From Casuarius casuarius (taxonomy: Eukaryota; Chordata; Aves; Casuariiformes; Casuariidae), in NCBI GenBank assembly GCA_003342895.1, contig PTFA01000198.1, positions 248,001 through 312,000 on the forward strand: 64,000 bases of DNA, written 5' to 3'. Of this stretch, positions 38,993 to 49,644 are shown in pieces (the stretch's first letter is position 1; each line of letters begins with the position of its first letter). The position numbers and the translations under genes are program-made. Under the pieces are notes generated by a model, which was not told the origin of the DNA, did no database searches, and worked only from the letters and a program-made list of their open reading frames with translations.

Positions 38993-41900
38993 GTTTAGAC
39001 GTGCTGCTTTCACAGCATTTCTAGGTAGTTATTAACTTTTCCAGTCAAATGGCTTGAAAGCGAGAACGTGGCTTGACCGCCTGGTTCCAAGAGCCTGGCA
39101 GAGTCATGGGGAGAGTCTCCTGACTCCCTGGTCTGGCCTTTTCTTGTTAAGACTGGTTTTACCCTTGTGTGAGCATGCAGTAGTCTAGCAGCTTACATTA
39201 GTTTGTGTTGGCATCATCTTGTGTGATTAGGTAAGAGCTGAGGGTACTTTAAATGCTATGAATCATTCTGGCTTGCTGTGATGAGTTGAGTCTTCTGGAT
39301 TACATTTAAAAGAGAAAATACAAATTGGTTAGGTAGGTATGCCACTAAAGGTGGCTCACGAAATAGCCTTCAAATTATCTGCATTTAGATACAGGATGTT
39401 TTAATAACAACTGTCCTTCAGAATGTCTAGGCCGCTTGTGTGTGTCACTCCTAGAATTAATGTTGTCTAAATAAGTTCGTGGTCCTACAGGTCTTTATCC
39501 AGCCTCGTGTTCTGGCCCGAGCCGAAGAGCCAGTGTCAGCGCTGTGCTAGGACAGCAGTGACTGAGCTCTGCTTCTGAAGCTACTGGCAGAGCGCTAGTA
39601 CTCAAATGCTGACTTCTGGCTGGTTTGCAGCACAGTAGTCCTTACTGATCTTTGGAGTTAGTAACTACTTACTTATCTGTGAGGAAAAGACCCAAACCCC
39701 AGACCTGGAGACTGGTGAGGCAATGTTGTCAGTTGTTGATAAAACTGACCTTTGGGTATACTGAGAGCTTACAGGTGGAGCTGGTGAGGCTAGGAGATGA
39801 CCTGCGCTCTGGCCCATCTGCAAATTAAATAGGTAAAGATCAATATTCTCTACCTGTCATGTTAGCAGCAGATGCTCTGCAACGCTGCAGCCTCTTATGC
39901 CGTGTTTCCTGAATACCCCAAATGCATGCTCTTTTTGTCAGCGTACGTAGGCAAATGGGTTTTATGGGGAGGTAAGGTGGTTGGCTTGTTGTTTTTGTTC
40001 TTAAGCTCCCCACTTAGGATATGCTCCTAAGTGCTCACTTCACTGAGCGCTGGCAATGCTTTTGTGTCACGTGCACTCACCGTTGGCTGGCTGAGCGCCA
40101 CTTTCCCCGCGGAGCCCTGCGGGTGCCGGCCCCGGGGAGCAGCTGCCTCCGGTCTCAGCCTTCCGCAGGCTCCCTGGCTCCTGGGATGTTTGCTGGCATG
40201 ACAAATTGTATTGGCAGGCTCCTATTTCTCAGTTGCTCAGCGGGAACCCTTGCTACTCCTAATCAGTCGTGACACAGCAACTTTAGTTTGTTGATGGGCT
40301 AAAGTGTATCTAAAAGAAAATTTTTTGCACCTTGTTTATAATGTTGTAACTATTTTTGCCTAAACATTTTAAAACATCTGATCTTACAATTAAGGTTTAA
40401 ACCTGATTAAACTTTTTCTCTAAGCTATTTTGCGAATTTGAGGTGTGTGTTAGCTTCTCTTTCTCTGATGTTGTCATCTTTCCTCTTACGTGGCAACTTC
40501 TATTTATGCAGCAGCACCATTAATGAATGTAGACTGCACAAGAACTCTTGTTCCTGAGAGTTTTTAATATATTTTACCTATTCCTCCCTGCTGAGTCTAA
40601 TTTTGTTTTTCCTTTGGTTTCCCTTCTGTTATTCCATCTGTTTGGCTTAGCTGCTTCACATTCTCCTAGTGTTTTGTGTTTGCTAATCCTTATACCTTCT
40701 TCGCTCTGCAGCTTAGTTTCATTTCAGTGGTGAGGTTGGCATACCTTTCACAAAGATGCTCCAGGAAGAGCTTTGATTTTGAGTAATTGAGACTGTTAAG
40801 TTAAAATCCTTCTTCTGTCTCTTCCTTTAATTTATTTTTATTACTGCTTGCTCATGCCATCTATGGTGCTATTGGCATTTTGGAAAAATGCTGTAACAGG
40901 TCTGGTTTCTTGCTTCGCAGAACCTCGCGTTCTTTCCATCATTCCACAGTTTCCACAGGCTGTAAAGGTGGCTCTGAGAGTAAAACAAGTGAGGTAAAAC
41001 AAGACAGGCAGAGCTGGGTCCTGCAAAATGTACGTGCACTCTAAATCTCATGTGCTGGCAGTCCCATTGATTGCATTACTGGAAGATCACCACTTACGCG
41101 CTGAGTCCCATTGCTGGAAACTCAGGAAATCACACTGGGAAATGGCCAGTTCACAGATCAAACAACTATTAAGACTAACCGAAATAGATGCAATAAGAAA
41201 TCCAGTGATTCATAATACTTTTTTGGAGAATTTTCTCATTAGCATTTGAAAATAATTGTTTAAATTTTGAAATTCAGTCCTATTGGGTTATCAGTACTTG
41301 GAGACTGAGATCAAAATCTTGGTAAGGCCGTTAGTTTTTTGAGCCCAGAAGGATTTTGGTAAACAGGCGTTTCTTAACTGTATGCATATATAAGCTCAAA
41401 AGCAGGAAAGAAGCAAGAGAGGTCTCTTTCCATGAGCATGTAACTGTTAGAGCAAGAAGAAACACTGGTGGGAAAAAAGTTCTTTTCTGTCAACATTTTT
41501 GGATGTGCTGTCATAAACAGAAGGCAGTTCAAAGGACCTGGGAATCTCAGAAGATTTCTTTCGAGGCCAACCAATTTCCTGCAACATTCTGCCAGTGCTA
41601 GAAAAAGGCCTCTTTTGCTTATAAGCTGGCTGCTTAAAAAAAGAGGGGGGGAGCGACAACAAAACCCCAATATTCCTTCTATGGAGCCATTTTCCATCAG
41701 AAAATGGACATCTGTTAAAACAGCGCACTTCAAATTCTGTGCGCTTTTATGATGTTTTGCAAGGAGGAAGGGAGACGTTTTTACTAGCAGTGCTACTTTT
41801 TCAGGTTTTTTTTAACTCTTGCAACAGCTTATTTGAGTTTTGAAGTTTCTATAAATATCTGTTGATTTGAAATATGTCGCTCTGATCTTTGTCAAAAAAG

Positions 41901-42528
41901 TTGTTTAAAAATACTTCGACGCAAAATTATTGCAGGTGTTACTCCTTATTTGATACACTGTTCCATTCTCTGCATAGTGGTACTGGTAATATTTTAAAAA
42001 TCTTTATTTTCTCAAATAAGAACTTAAGTAAGTTTGTATTAATAAAAGGGCTCTTTAGAGAAACTACTTTTAAACTTATATTTAATGGGGAGGGGGAAGT
42101 AACTTTTTCAGCACGTTATCGGATTATATTCTTTTCTAGGGGTGATTTACCAAATTGCTCTTGAGAGCCCTTAGATAATAATACTGTTGTCATGAATTGT
42201 TTTGCATTGGAGTGAGATACTTTTGTTAAAGAAATATTGATAATCTTATGAGATGAGCCTTAACCTTGCATTAGCAGAAAAAAAAATATTTTGGGGGGAA
42301 AAGGCAAATTCTTCATTTACATGAAAGGTTCCTGTGTTGTGGAAATATAGTAAATGTTGTAACTGCTGTCAAGACAACTGCTTGATACTGCTGGAATCAC
42401 CTCATGTGCTTGCCTTTAAGAAATAACTTTATACTGTCAAAATGATATTTGAATTTATTTTGATGCTTCTGCATCTGAATTATATTTGCCTGTGTTTTGT
42501 TGTTCGCAGGAACCATTCATATACAGAG

Positions 42529-42540
42529 ATGAAACCATGA
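42529..42540 (+). promoter_or_regulatory. Upstream ORF 1 (M-K-P-stop)
   Basis: ATG AAA CCA TGA in the 5' UTR, 34 nt before the PXYLP1 start. Its 3' end overlaps upstream ORF 2 in another frame. Such a minimal ORF can reduce or delay initiation at the main start. The effect here is inferred; only the sequence is seen. Confidence 0.5.
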
Positions 42541-42560
42541 AGAGAAAGCAGAACGAATAA
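42537..42560 (+). promoter_or_regulatory. Upstream ORF 2 (MKRKQNE-stop), ends 2 nt before PXYLP1 start
   Basis: Seven codons and TAA, with A at -3 of its ATG (ACCATGA), a favourable context. The stop ends at 42560 and the PXYLP1 ATG begins at 42563, in a different frame. Ribosomes terminating here would sit on the main start, so leaky scanning or reinitiation over a very short distance would be needed. Translational regulation is inferred. Confidence 0.5.
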
Positions 42561-42562
42561 TA

Positions 42563-42641
42563 ATGCTTTTCCGAAACCGTTTTCTGTTCTTGCTGGCTTT
42601 GGCAGCCTTATTAGCCTTTTTGAGCCTCAGTCTACAATTCT
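42563..42641 (+). CDS. PXYLP1: 2-phosphoxylose phosphatase 1, N-terminal coding exon (partial)
   Basis: It encodes 26 codons plus the first base of codon 27, starting MLFRNRFLFLLALAALL and continuing with a Leu/Ser-rich segment that ends in Gln-Phe. This agrees closely with the PXYLP1 (ACPL2) N-terminus as I know it. The peptide is a short basic cytosolic tail (R4, R6) followed by a hydrophobic segment from about residue 7, a type II signal anchor. Family knowledge: PXYLP1 is a Golgi histidine-acid-phosphatase-fold enzyme of about 480 residues. It removes the 2-O-phosphate from xylose in the glycosaminoglycan-protein linkage region, allowing chondroitin and heparan sulfate chains to extend. 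The catalytic RHG motif is encoded by later exons outside the window. The start is chosen by homology and by A at -3; no earlier in-frame start is plausible. The exon ends in phase 1. Confidence 0.88.
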
Positions 42642-43449
42642 GTAAGTGTGTCCTCTTGCGTTTTCTGTTTATGGTGATATATAGGTGTGGTTGAAAATGC
42701 TCATGCTTACCCTCTTGTTATTTAAGCATTCAACTTGTGTTTAAATATTCATAACTTTTTCAATAATAGAAAGACAAATGTAAAAATAAGAAGTATTGTG
42801 TGCCATGTAGATTTCTACAATCTAGAGTGTCTTCAGATAAGACCACTTCAGAAAAAGTTGTAATTTTGTAGTGATAGTGTAATTTAGTAACTGAATGTAG
42901 CTGAGTCTTTCAATGAAACCAAACAAAAAATGTGTGAGTAAAAACTACAGCAATTCCTGTTTTATATTGTATCAAACTAAATGGGACTGAGAAAAAGAGG
43001 TGAGAGGACTGAGTGTTGGAACTTCCCCGTTTGTGCCCTTGCAGTAGGAAACCTGAAACAGTTGAATTGGCTCATCACAAGCGACTGGCTTGTTTAAGAA
43101 AAGGTAAATTACGTTCTACTTCAAATCAATTAATCATGGGTAAACCCAGAGGACTATCACTTACTGAGGAGTAGGAAAATGATAGTGCTGAATGCATGTT
43201 TGTTTATGCTGACAAATAAGTGTTGTGCCAAATGACTCCTTACCACCTCGTTTATGAATGATAACATTTGCTAAAGTGGTGGTGTGTGCAAACCTTGTAC
43301 ATGCCAATGTAATTAATTGCTGATAGAAGGCAAAGAAAAATACATATATGAAGTACAAGCTAACACTTTCTTTTTTTTGTCTTGGATCATGTGTTTTACT
43401 GTAGGTTGTAGGATGATTTAACTCCCTGTGGCCCTTCTACTGATTATGA

Positions 43450-43474
43450 TTTTTTGTTTTGTTTTGTTTTTTTT
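43450..43474. repeat. T-rich (TTTTG)n tract
   Basis: T6-G-T4-G-T4-G-T8 simple sequence, with a similar tract at 43586-43604. Confidence 0.85.
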
Positions 43475-43563
43475 AGTTTTGGTAGAATAAGTTATTTTCT
43501 GGTCTGTGGCTAAAAAACATAGAGGATTACTTTGGATTTAAAAAATGTCTTTTGCATATATAG

Positions 43564-43580
43564 AACAATTGACAATTGTT
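43564..43580. repeat. 17-nt palindrome AACAATTG-A-CAATTGTT
   Basis: Two perfect 8-bp arms around a single central A. Each arm contains CAATTG, an E-box-form sequence. Probably incidental in AT-rich DNA. Confidence 0.8.
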
Positions 43581-43585
43581 TGGGG

Positions 43586-43604
43586 TTTTTTTTGTTTTGT
43601 TTTT
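43586..43604. repeat. T-rich tract
   Basis: T8-G-T4-G-T5 simple sequence. Confidence 0.8.
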
Positions 43605-44589
43605 AACTTTGTGGCTTTATAATACATTCTTTGTGTTTAAACTCATCTGCATGTAATACAGAAACCAGTAGCTCCAAATTGCTTTTATCTGGCCTCCTAT
43701 GGGTACATGCCAAGCCCATCTGCCTGCAGCTTGCCTTGCTCTTTATGGTTATATGCTTGGTTATTGTGTACAGGGTAAAGGTGCTAGAGGAACCTCAGCT
43801 GAAATACAAAACCAAATTGCTCACAAAAATGAGCTTTTCTTAAGAAGAGGTAAGCAGGTAGCAGAGTGAATCACCTGTCTTCAAAAATGCAAGTTAATTT
43901 CCCGCTTCTTTAAAAGGCACCATTTCTGCAAGAAGGATTCTAGGGGATGAAGAAGTTTGAGGGGGTGCTTTAAAAAGCAGTTAAGCTGCAGCAAGCAGCC
44001 ATCGCAAAGGTTAGTGCCAATAGTGAAATACATGTGGAGATTTTTACATAATGAGAACTGCAGTACACACCAGCAGGAACCAGGTAGTTTAAAATGTACA
44101 GATAGCCCAGTATTTCAACATCTACTAGCTTCAGCTTGGAGAGAGATTAGTTCAAAATCAGAACAAAGACCGTCTCCAAAACACAGGCAATATTTGCTTC
44201 TGTCACCAAAACTGCTGGGGAGCAGCCTGAAATCTGCAGAACTTAAAAACTAAACCCAAGTCCTAAAACTGAAAACAATTCCTCACATATTGAAAATGCT
44301 GTTTCAGCACGTTTTTTCTGTCCTTGTTAATCCATTACCCTAAGACAGCACGCAGTTCGGAGGTGTGCTTCCCACTCAGTCTGTTTGGTTCTCACTGTCG
44401 CACAAAGTAGCAGTAATGTAACCTCTTGTTTCACATATAAAGTCTTTTTATGAAAGTGTTATATGCTCGTTTGCTCTTTCAAGAGATCATAAAACCTAGC
44501 TTCCAAATTTTAATAATTTCCTTGCTGCCCAGAGCAAATTTTAGTTACATTGCTTTATAATTTGTCAGATCACAGAATGAAAATGAGTT

Positions 44590-44657
44590 TATATGTATAT
44601 ATGCACGCACACGCATATACATGCGCACACACGCACACACACACACGTGTATATATA
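44590..44657. repeat. 68-nt alternating purine/pyrimidine (CA/TA/CG) tract
   Basis: Every step from 44590 to 44657 alternates pyrimidine and purine without exception. Mixed TA, GC and CA/TG dinucleotides flank a (CA)n core at about 44633-44646. Further TA-rich sequence follows to about 44690. Such tracts are the classical substrate for left-handed Z-DNA, and as microsatellites they are highly variable. Confidence 0.9.
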
Positions 44658-47600
44658 AATCTATATATATCTTTATACATAAAAATATATTTAGACTCTG
44701 GAAAATGCCCAGGCCACTGATTTTTACTTATTTTTGAAGGGAGATATCTCCTGGAGCATGTGGAGTGGAAATGGATGTTTTATGCTGTTGTGAAACTGAA
44801 TCTGTTATCTAGCAGCCCACAGCTTTGGGGAGGAGAGCTGGTCATTTTAAAACATACTGCTGCTTTTCTAAGCAGTGCATGTTGAAAATGTCTCTTCCTT
44901 TCTGTGCTAAATTTGTTTAGAGAAGTGAAGGAGTAACATAAATGCATAATTGTATAAATTATGTATGTCTTCATTTTCTTAAAATTTCGCATCAGGGCGG
45001 AGAGCATCACTCCAATGAATGCTTGACGCTTTTCTCTTGTCCACGCATGGAACTGCAGCAATTGAAGCCAGACCTGTGAGAGCTGTAGCTGATTCTGAAG
45101 TGAAGGGAGCAGCAAAGGCTAAGTTCGGAGGGTTTTCCGTAGGTTCTGACTTGATAGTACGAACAGCTCATGCTGGGATGGCTGACAAGATTAGGGGTCT
45201 GTCCCGTGCTTGAACTGTGAGGATGCAGGAATTGCTTGCAGCAGTTTACAGCCCAGTGTTTCAAATCAAGTGGAAACTGGTGCTGGTTTATGTTGATAGG
45301 TTATGTCGTGAAGGGTCTGGAACTGCTTTAAGAGCAGTGATTTCTGCAGCCATGGTGAAGTGGAGTTGATGGGTGTCAGAAGTGTCGGCAGTCTCAGTGG
45401 AAGTCCTTCCTTCCTTGTGAGACAAAGTCCCAAGGCAACTGTTTGAGTTGACAATTGCCACATCTGAGGTTTAGGAACAAGGAAGAGAAACAGGGGAGAA
45501 CAGCCAGTATTGGACCTCGGAGTCCTCAGTGTACAGATCTGTATTTGTAGACCGGGGACAGACCCAGAATTGATGGATCACTTTATCTCCCATTTTGATG
45601 TGTGTCTTGGTCCCTTGGAATGGAAAGCATGAGCTCAGTTTGTGAAGGGAACTGGAAACGTTGCAGTGGTGGGAAGTGGTTCTCTAGCAAGGACTGAGAG
45701 CAGGAAAGCCCTGTTGTGGAGAAGGGGAAAAGGAGGGAAGGTTGCCATTGCTATGGGTCTCTTCTTTCTACCTGTTTCCATCTCTCTTAGGGCTGTTAGT
45801 GGAAAGAATTCATTAATTCTTTGCCTTCCAGTTAGAAAATGGAAAATTCCAGAATGGTTTTTCCATGATCTTGATAACAAGATATGTTGCTATGCTTTGA
45901 CATATTTGTATTACTCACATTTACTGTCTCATTCTCCAAACAGTATTTCTGCTACCCAGTATCTTGATGTAGAAGAATGGGCTTCAGATTTGCAGGGGGG
46001 CCTACCCTGCATGTCTTGTTTCCAAGGCGGAGGTGGCACTGAAATGGCTCTTAAGATTATCTTCTACAGTGGCTTCTGAGTTCTGATTTAAACTAGACTG
46101 CTTTTCTGTGTTTTTTCCAGAGCTAGTAGTACTCTCCATAGAGGATAGAGCATACTCCTTAATGCTATTTAACTTACAGGGTAAATCATTGAGACCCCCT
46201 CCCCCCCTGCTTTGGCAAGAAGTGACTGCTCTGAGTGCTAAAAGTGGTGAAATCATCCCCACAGCAGTTAGTGTGTTGACGTGGACCAATTGGCAAGGAT
46301 CCCTTCTACCCATGCAGAAGTTGTCATCTACCTTGTCTGGAATGTCATGATACCAGAAATAGAGAAGGCAGCTCTGTGGAGCGGTCAGTTTGCATTTGTC
46401 AAACATTGCACGCTGGACTGTGTTGCTGGATCAGCTGCCAGATCTGGAATACTGATCTCCTAATTTCTCATCAGTACAGCTAAAACTTCCTCATTCCCAC
46501 TGTCCTGAGGAGAGGGAGGCATATAAGCAGACTCCACCTCGCTGAATAGTTGGAAGAAATGTATTTTTTTGTCTTTGCTTGTTCGTTTTTAACTCTATTA
46601 TTACTCGCTCTCCAAGGTCGTGTAGTTGTGCATCCCCCAGCATACCTTCATTCCCACTGCCCGAGTCCTCTGTTGCTTAGGCTTTGGGCAGTGAGGGAGT
46701 TGAACAGTTCTTTATGCCCCCATGTAGGAGCTAAAGGCACAGGTATGTGTACAGTCTTCACAGGTGGAACAGGTTTGAAGGTTATGTGCCTGAGGTGTAT
46801 GCCTACTTCCTGGGTATCTTGCTTATTTTCAAGCTATAGGTATTTATTTACATACATACATATTTCTTGAGTGTTCAAAAACTTATTAAAATATTCCAAA
46901 ATTTATTAGTAGTTTTCCCAAGGTTGTCTACAATTGCTAGCAAGTGTATAGAAGACTTCTTTTTGAAAAAAATTGTACCATATACAGTTCTAGGCATCTT
47001 TTATATAATTGTGTGGCTTAGCTTTTGAAGCAAAGGACTGGAAGCCGGATGTATTTTCAGATTCAGTTTGACTATTAACAAGTTGTGCAGCATGAAACCT
47101 GGATAAGATGAGCAAGAGAGAGACTTTTTTGAATGGCAAGTGCCTCAAAATTTGATTATATATTTTAATTTTTCAATAGCACAGAAAAATAGGAGTAAAA
47201 AGTTCAGGCTCCAGAAATGTTCCACTGCTGGCTGGAAGCATCCTGCAACACCTCTCTGACTGGTAGATAACTGCAACGAGAGTTTGTGCTTGGGAATCCC
47301 ATTGGATAGGGCGTCTGGTTGACTTCCAAACCAAATGCAACTGACAGCTTAAAGTTTTATTGGCAATTGTCATCACTTTCCTATTGCTTTATGTTTGAGT
47401 TCAGATTTGTGTGAAAGACTGCAGAAATATGTTCCTTGTGTATTTATCACTGCACACATGCTTCTTTTTTGTCCGTTTATGTAAATGGTCATGACTCTAA
47501 AACAAATTAAAATGCTTCCCCGGTACTAGAGGCAAAAGGAAAACTGTTTTTGATGGACTTTGGATTTAGACTATTGTAAAATGGAGTTACGTTGTTTTTG

Positions 47601-49620
47601 TCTTAAAGGCCTTTTTAAGTGTTATGCTTTGTCAAAAACCCTCCAAAACTGCAGAATGGAAAAATGACCTGTCTCGGATTGTGAACTGTATTTTGTCTCT
47701 ATAAATCTTTTCTACAATGTCCTTGAGTAAATCTGGGCGTTTTACTTCTGCAGAAGCAGAGCAAATGCAAGTTGTCCTGTCTTACTGTTTTTTGCCAGGA
47801 GACGAGGGTGCAGCGACTGAGGCCATCCTTCCTATTCCGTGCTTCATAAAATGGCCAAAGCAGCCTAGGGAGGTTGTCACTGCACTGGCTGGGGAGTTCC
47901 CGCAGTGCGGAAATGGAAGATGGCAGCTCAGTTAGATTCTAGTTTGATGTAAAGGATGTGTCAGAGTTGGACTGTGACTCTTCCAGGTGATCCAGCAGTC
48001 TAACATTGGAGGTAAGGAATAATTTAGGACCCTGTCAATGTTAATTATTTTGGTTAAGCCTCAGATCAGCTCAGGAACAGAAGATTGCAAGTGTGGCTTA
48101 GGAGCTGCATCCCCTCCTGCGACTGTAATACACAAGAACTGAATTATTGGGCATGTGCACATCATACAGTATATTGAAATATCTGTGACTGACTGCAGAA
48201 GCCGAAGGTGGGTCTGGTCAGGATGTTTAAACTATTTCTTTCTGATCTTGCCCTGAATAAACCAAACTAAAAGGAAATTAAAAGCTAGCTGTTAATGACT
48301 ATGGATTTTTATTTTTTAAATCAGATGCTTGTAAATACATTTTTTTCCCTCAACAAAATTGAGTAAATATCTTTTCTTTTTTTCTTCTTCTTCCCTCTGT
48401 TTCCATTTACTGAAAGCCTAAAGAAAGAGACAGTCAACAGAAGAGGACTAAAAGTTTAGTGGGAAAGCATCTCTTTCTACTAGCTATTTATCCCTGTGGC
48501 AGGCATAAATTACACACTTTCCTTTTGGGTCTGTTTGTTTCAGGCACTTGCAGAATCTTTAAGTCCCTGGCTCTCAGGCATGTATAGATCTTGCATATAT
48601 AGATTCTCTTCTTTTCTGAAGGTTGTTTTCCTAAATGCTTTGATACTTTGATCAGTGCTTCAAACCTGTCTTTCCATAAATAGAATTTTGTTTTTTGCCA
48701 CTGATTTTTATGATGCCACTGTGTTCACTGGCAGAATGCTGGTTCTGTGTAAAGTGCAAGATTTCTTTCTTTTTAGAGTACTTTGTCTACCTTGATGCTC
48801 CAGACTTGAATATTGGTGCTTTAGCACCTCTGGATACGGCATATTGCTTTTTCAGTAAATTTTATTTCACTCTGCGTTCTGTCACCTTGTTTATGACACT
48901 GAAGGTTTTGGTTTTTTGGCATGAGCCCTGCAAACAGCTCTTATTTTACAGGAATTGGAAAGAGCACCAAATGCAATCCCACCAGTATGCTCGCCTGAAG
49001 ATGACGGTTTTGTTGCTGCACAGCCCCTCTTGGAAGCCCATTCACTTTTATCATCTCAGCCCCTCTGGAGCTATTGCTGCTGTTTGGATCTCATATAGCA
49101 GAATATGAGTGATGTGGAAGTCTTTTGAGTTTAGCTCGGTGCCCTTGCCACTGCTCACTTCAGGTCCTCCTGTGAGACAAGCCGCAGCACAGTGGATGCT
49201 CTCGCAGTCTGGGCAGGAGGCACCAGGGCAGCATGTGCCAATGCCAAACACTGAGCCAGGACTTGCAGGTGTGAACGTGCATGGAAACTGAGGGGCTGTA
49301 GCATCCCTCTTGCGCCTTTCCGTTCACAATGCAGGATATGCTTCCTCAGTTTGTGAAGCTGCGGCACTGCAGAGCTGCCCCATCCCCGTTTCGGTTGGGG
49401 GCTGTCTCCACCCTGGGCCTGGCGGGGCTGTGAGCTGCCCCAGCAGCCCCTTGCCCAGAGCACGCTAGCGGGGCTTTGAGAAGAGCAGGGATATGCAAAG
49501 TCTGTGCATACTGGTGAGTTGGCTTTTCCCAAATTTTAATATCTGAAGGGGAAAGGGGTGGAGGGAAATGCAAGCTATTCAGTAGAAAGCTAATATAGGC
49601 TGTCTGGCCGTTTCTAGACA

Positions 49621-49644
49621 GAATCCATTTCCAGAAATGGATTC
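49621..49644. repeat. 11-bp-arm palindrome
   Basis: GAATCCATTTC (49621-49631) and GAAATGGATTC (49634-49644) are perfect reverse complements with a 2-nt spacer (CA). No known binding site is recognised. Confidence 0.85.

Larger units (their letters stand above)
25661..42509 (+). other. PXYLP1: Presumed PXYLP1 intron 1, no other gene seen
   Basis: This span runs from the CpG island to the acceptor at 42507-42509. The first donor is unplaced, so the left limit is approximate. CpG is clearly denser than upstream of the island (19 counted in 29,001-30,000). Reading frames, including the longest (29113-29610, minus, 165 codons), match nothing I recognise. Simple repeats are listed separately. Alternative non-coding exons may exist here but are not identifiable without transcript data. 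Confidence 0.6.
42510..42641 (+). other. PXYLP1: PXYLP1 exon with start codon (5' UTR plus first codons)
   Basis: The exon is bounded by an acceptor CAG at 42507-42509, preceded by a T/G-rich tract (TGTGTTTTGTTGTTCG), and by a full-consensus donor GTAAGT at 42642-42647. The first 53 nt are 5' UTR, and the coding part runs from 42563. At 132 nt it is a normal internal exon. The upstream exon to which it is spliced is presumably in the CpG island at about 25 kb. The exon edges rest on splice consensus and on homology of the encoded peptide, not on transcript evidence. Confidence 0.85.
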
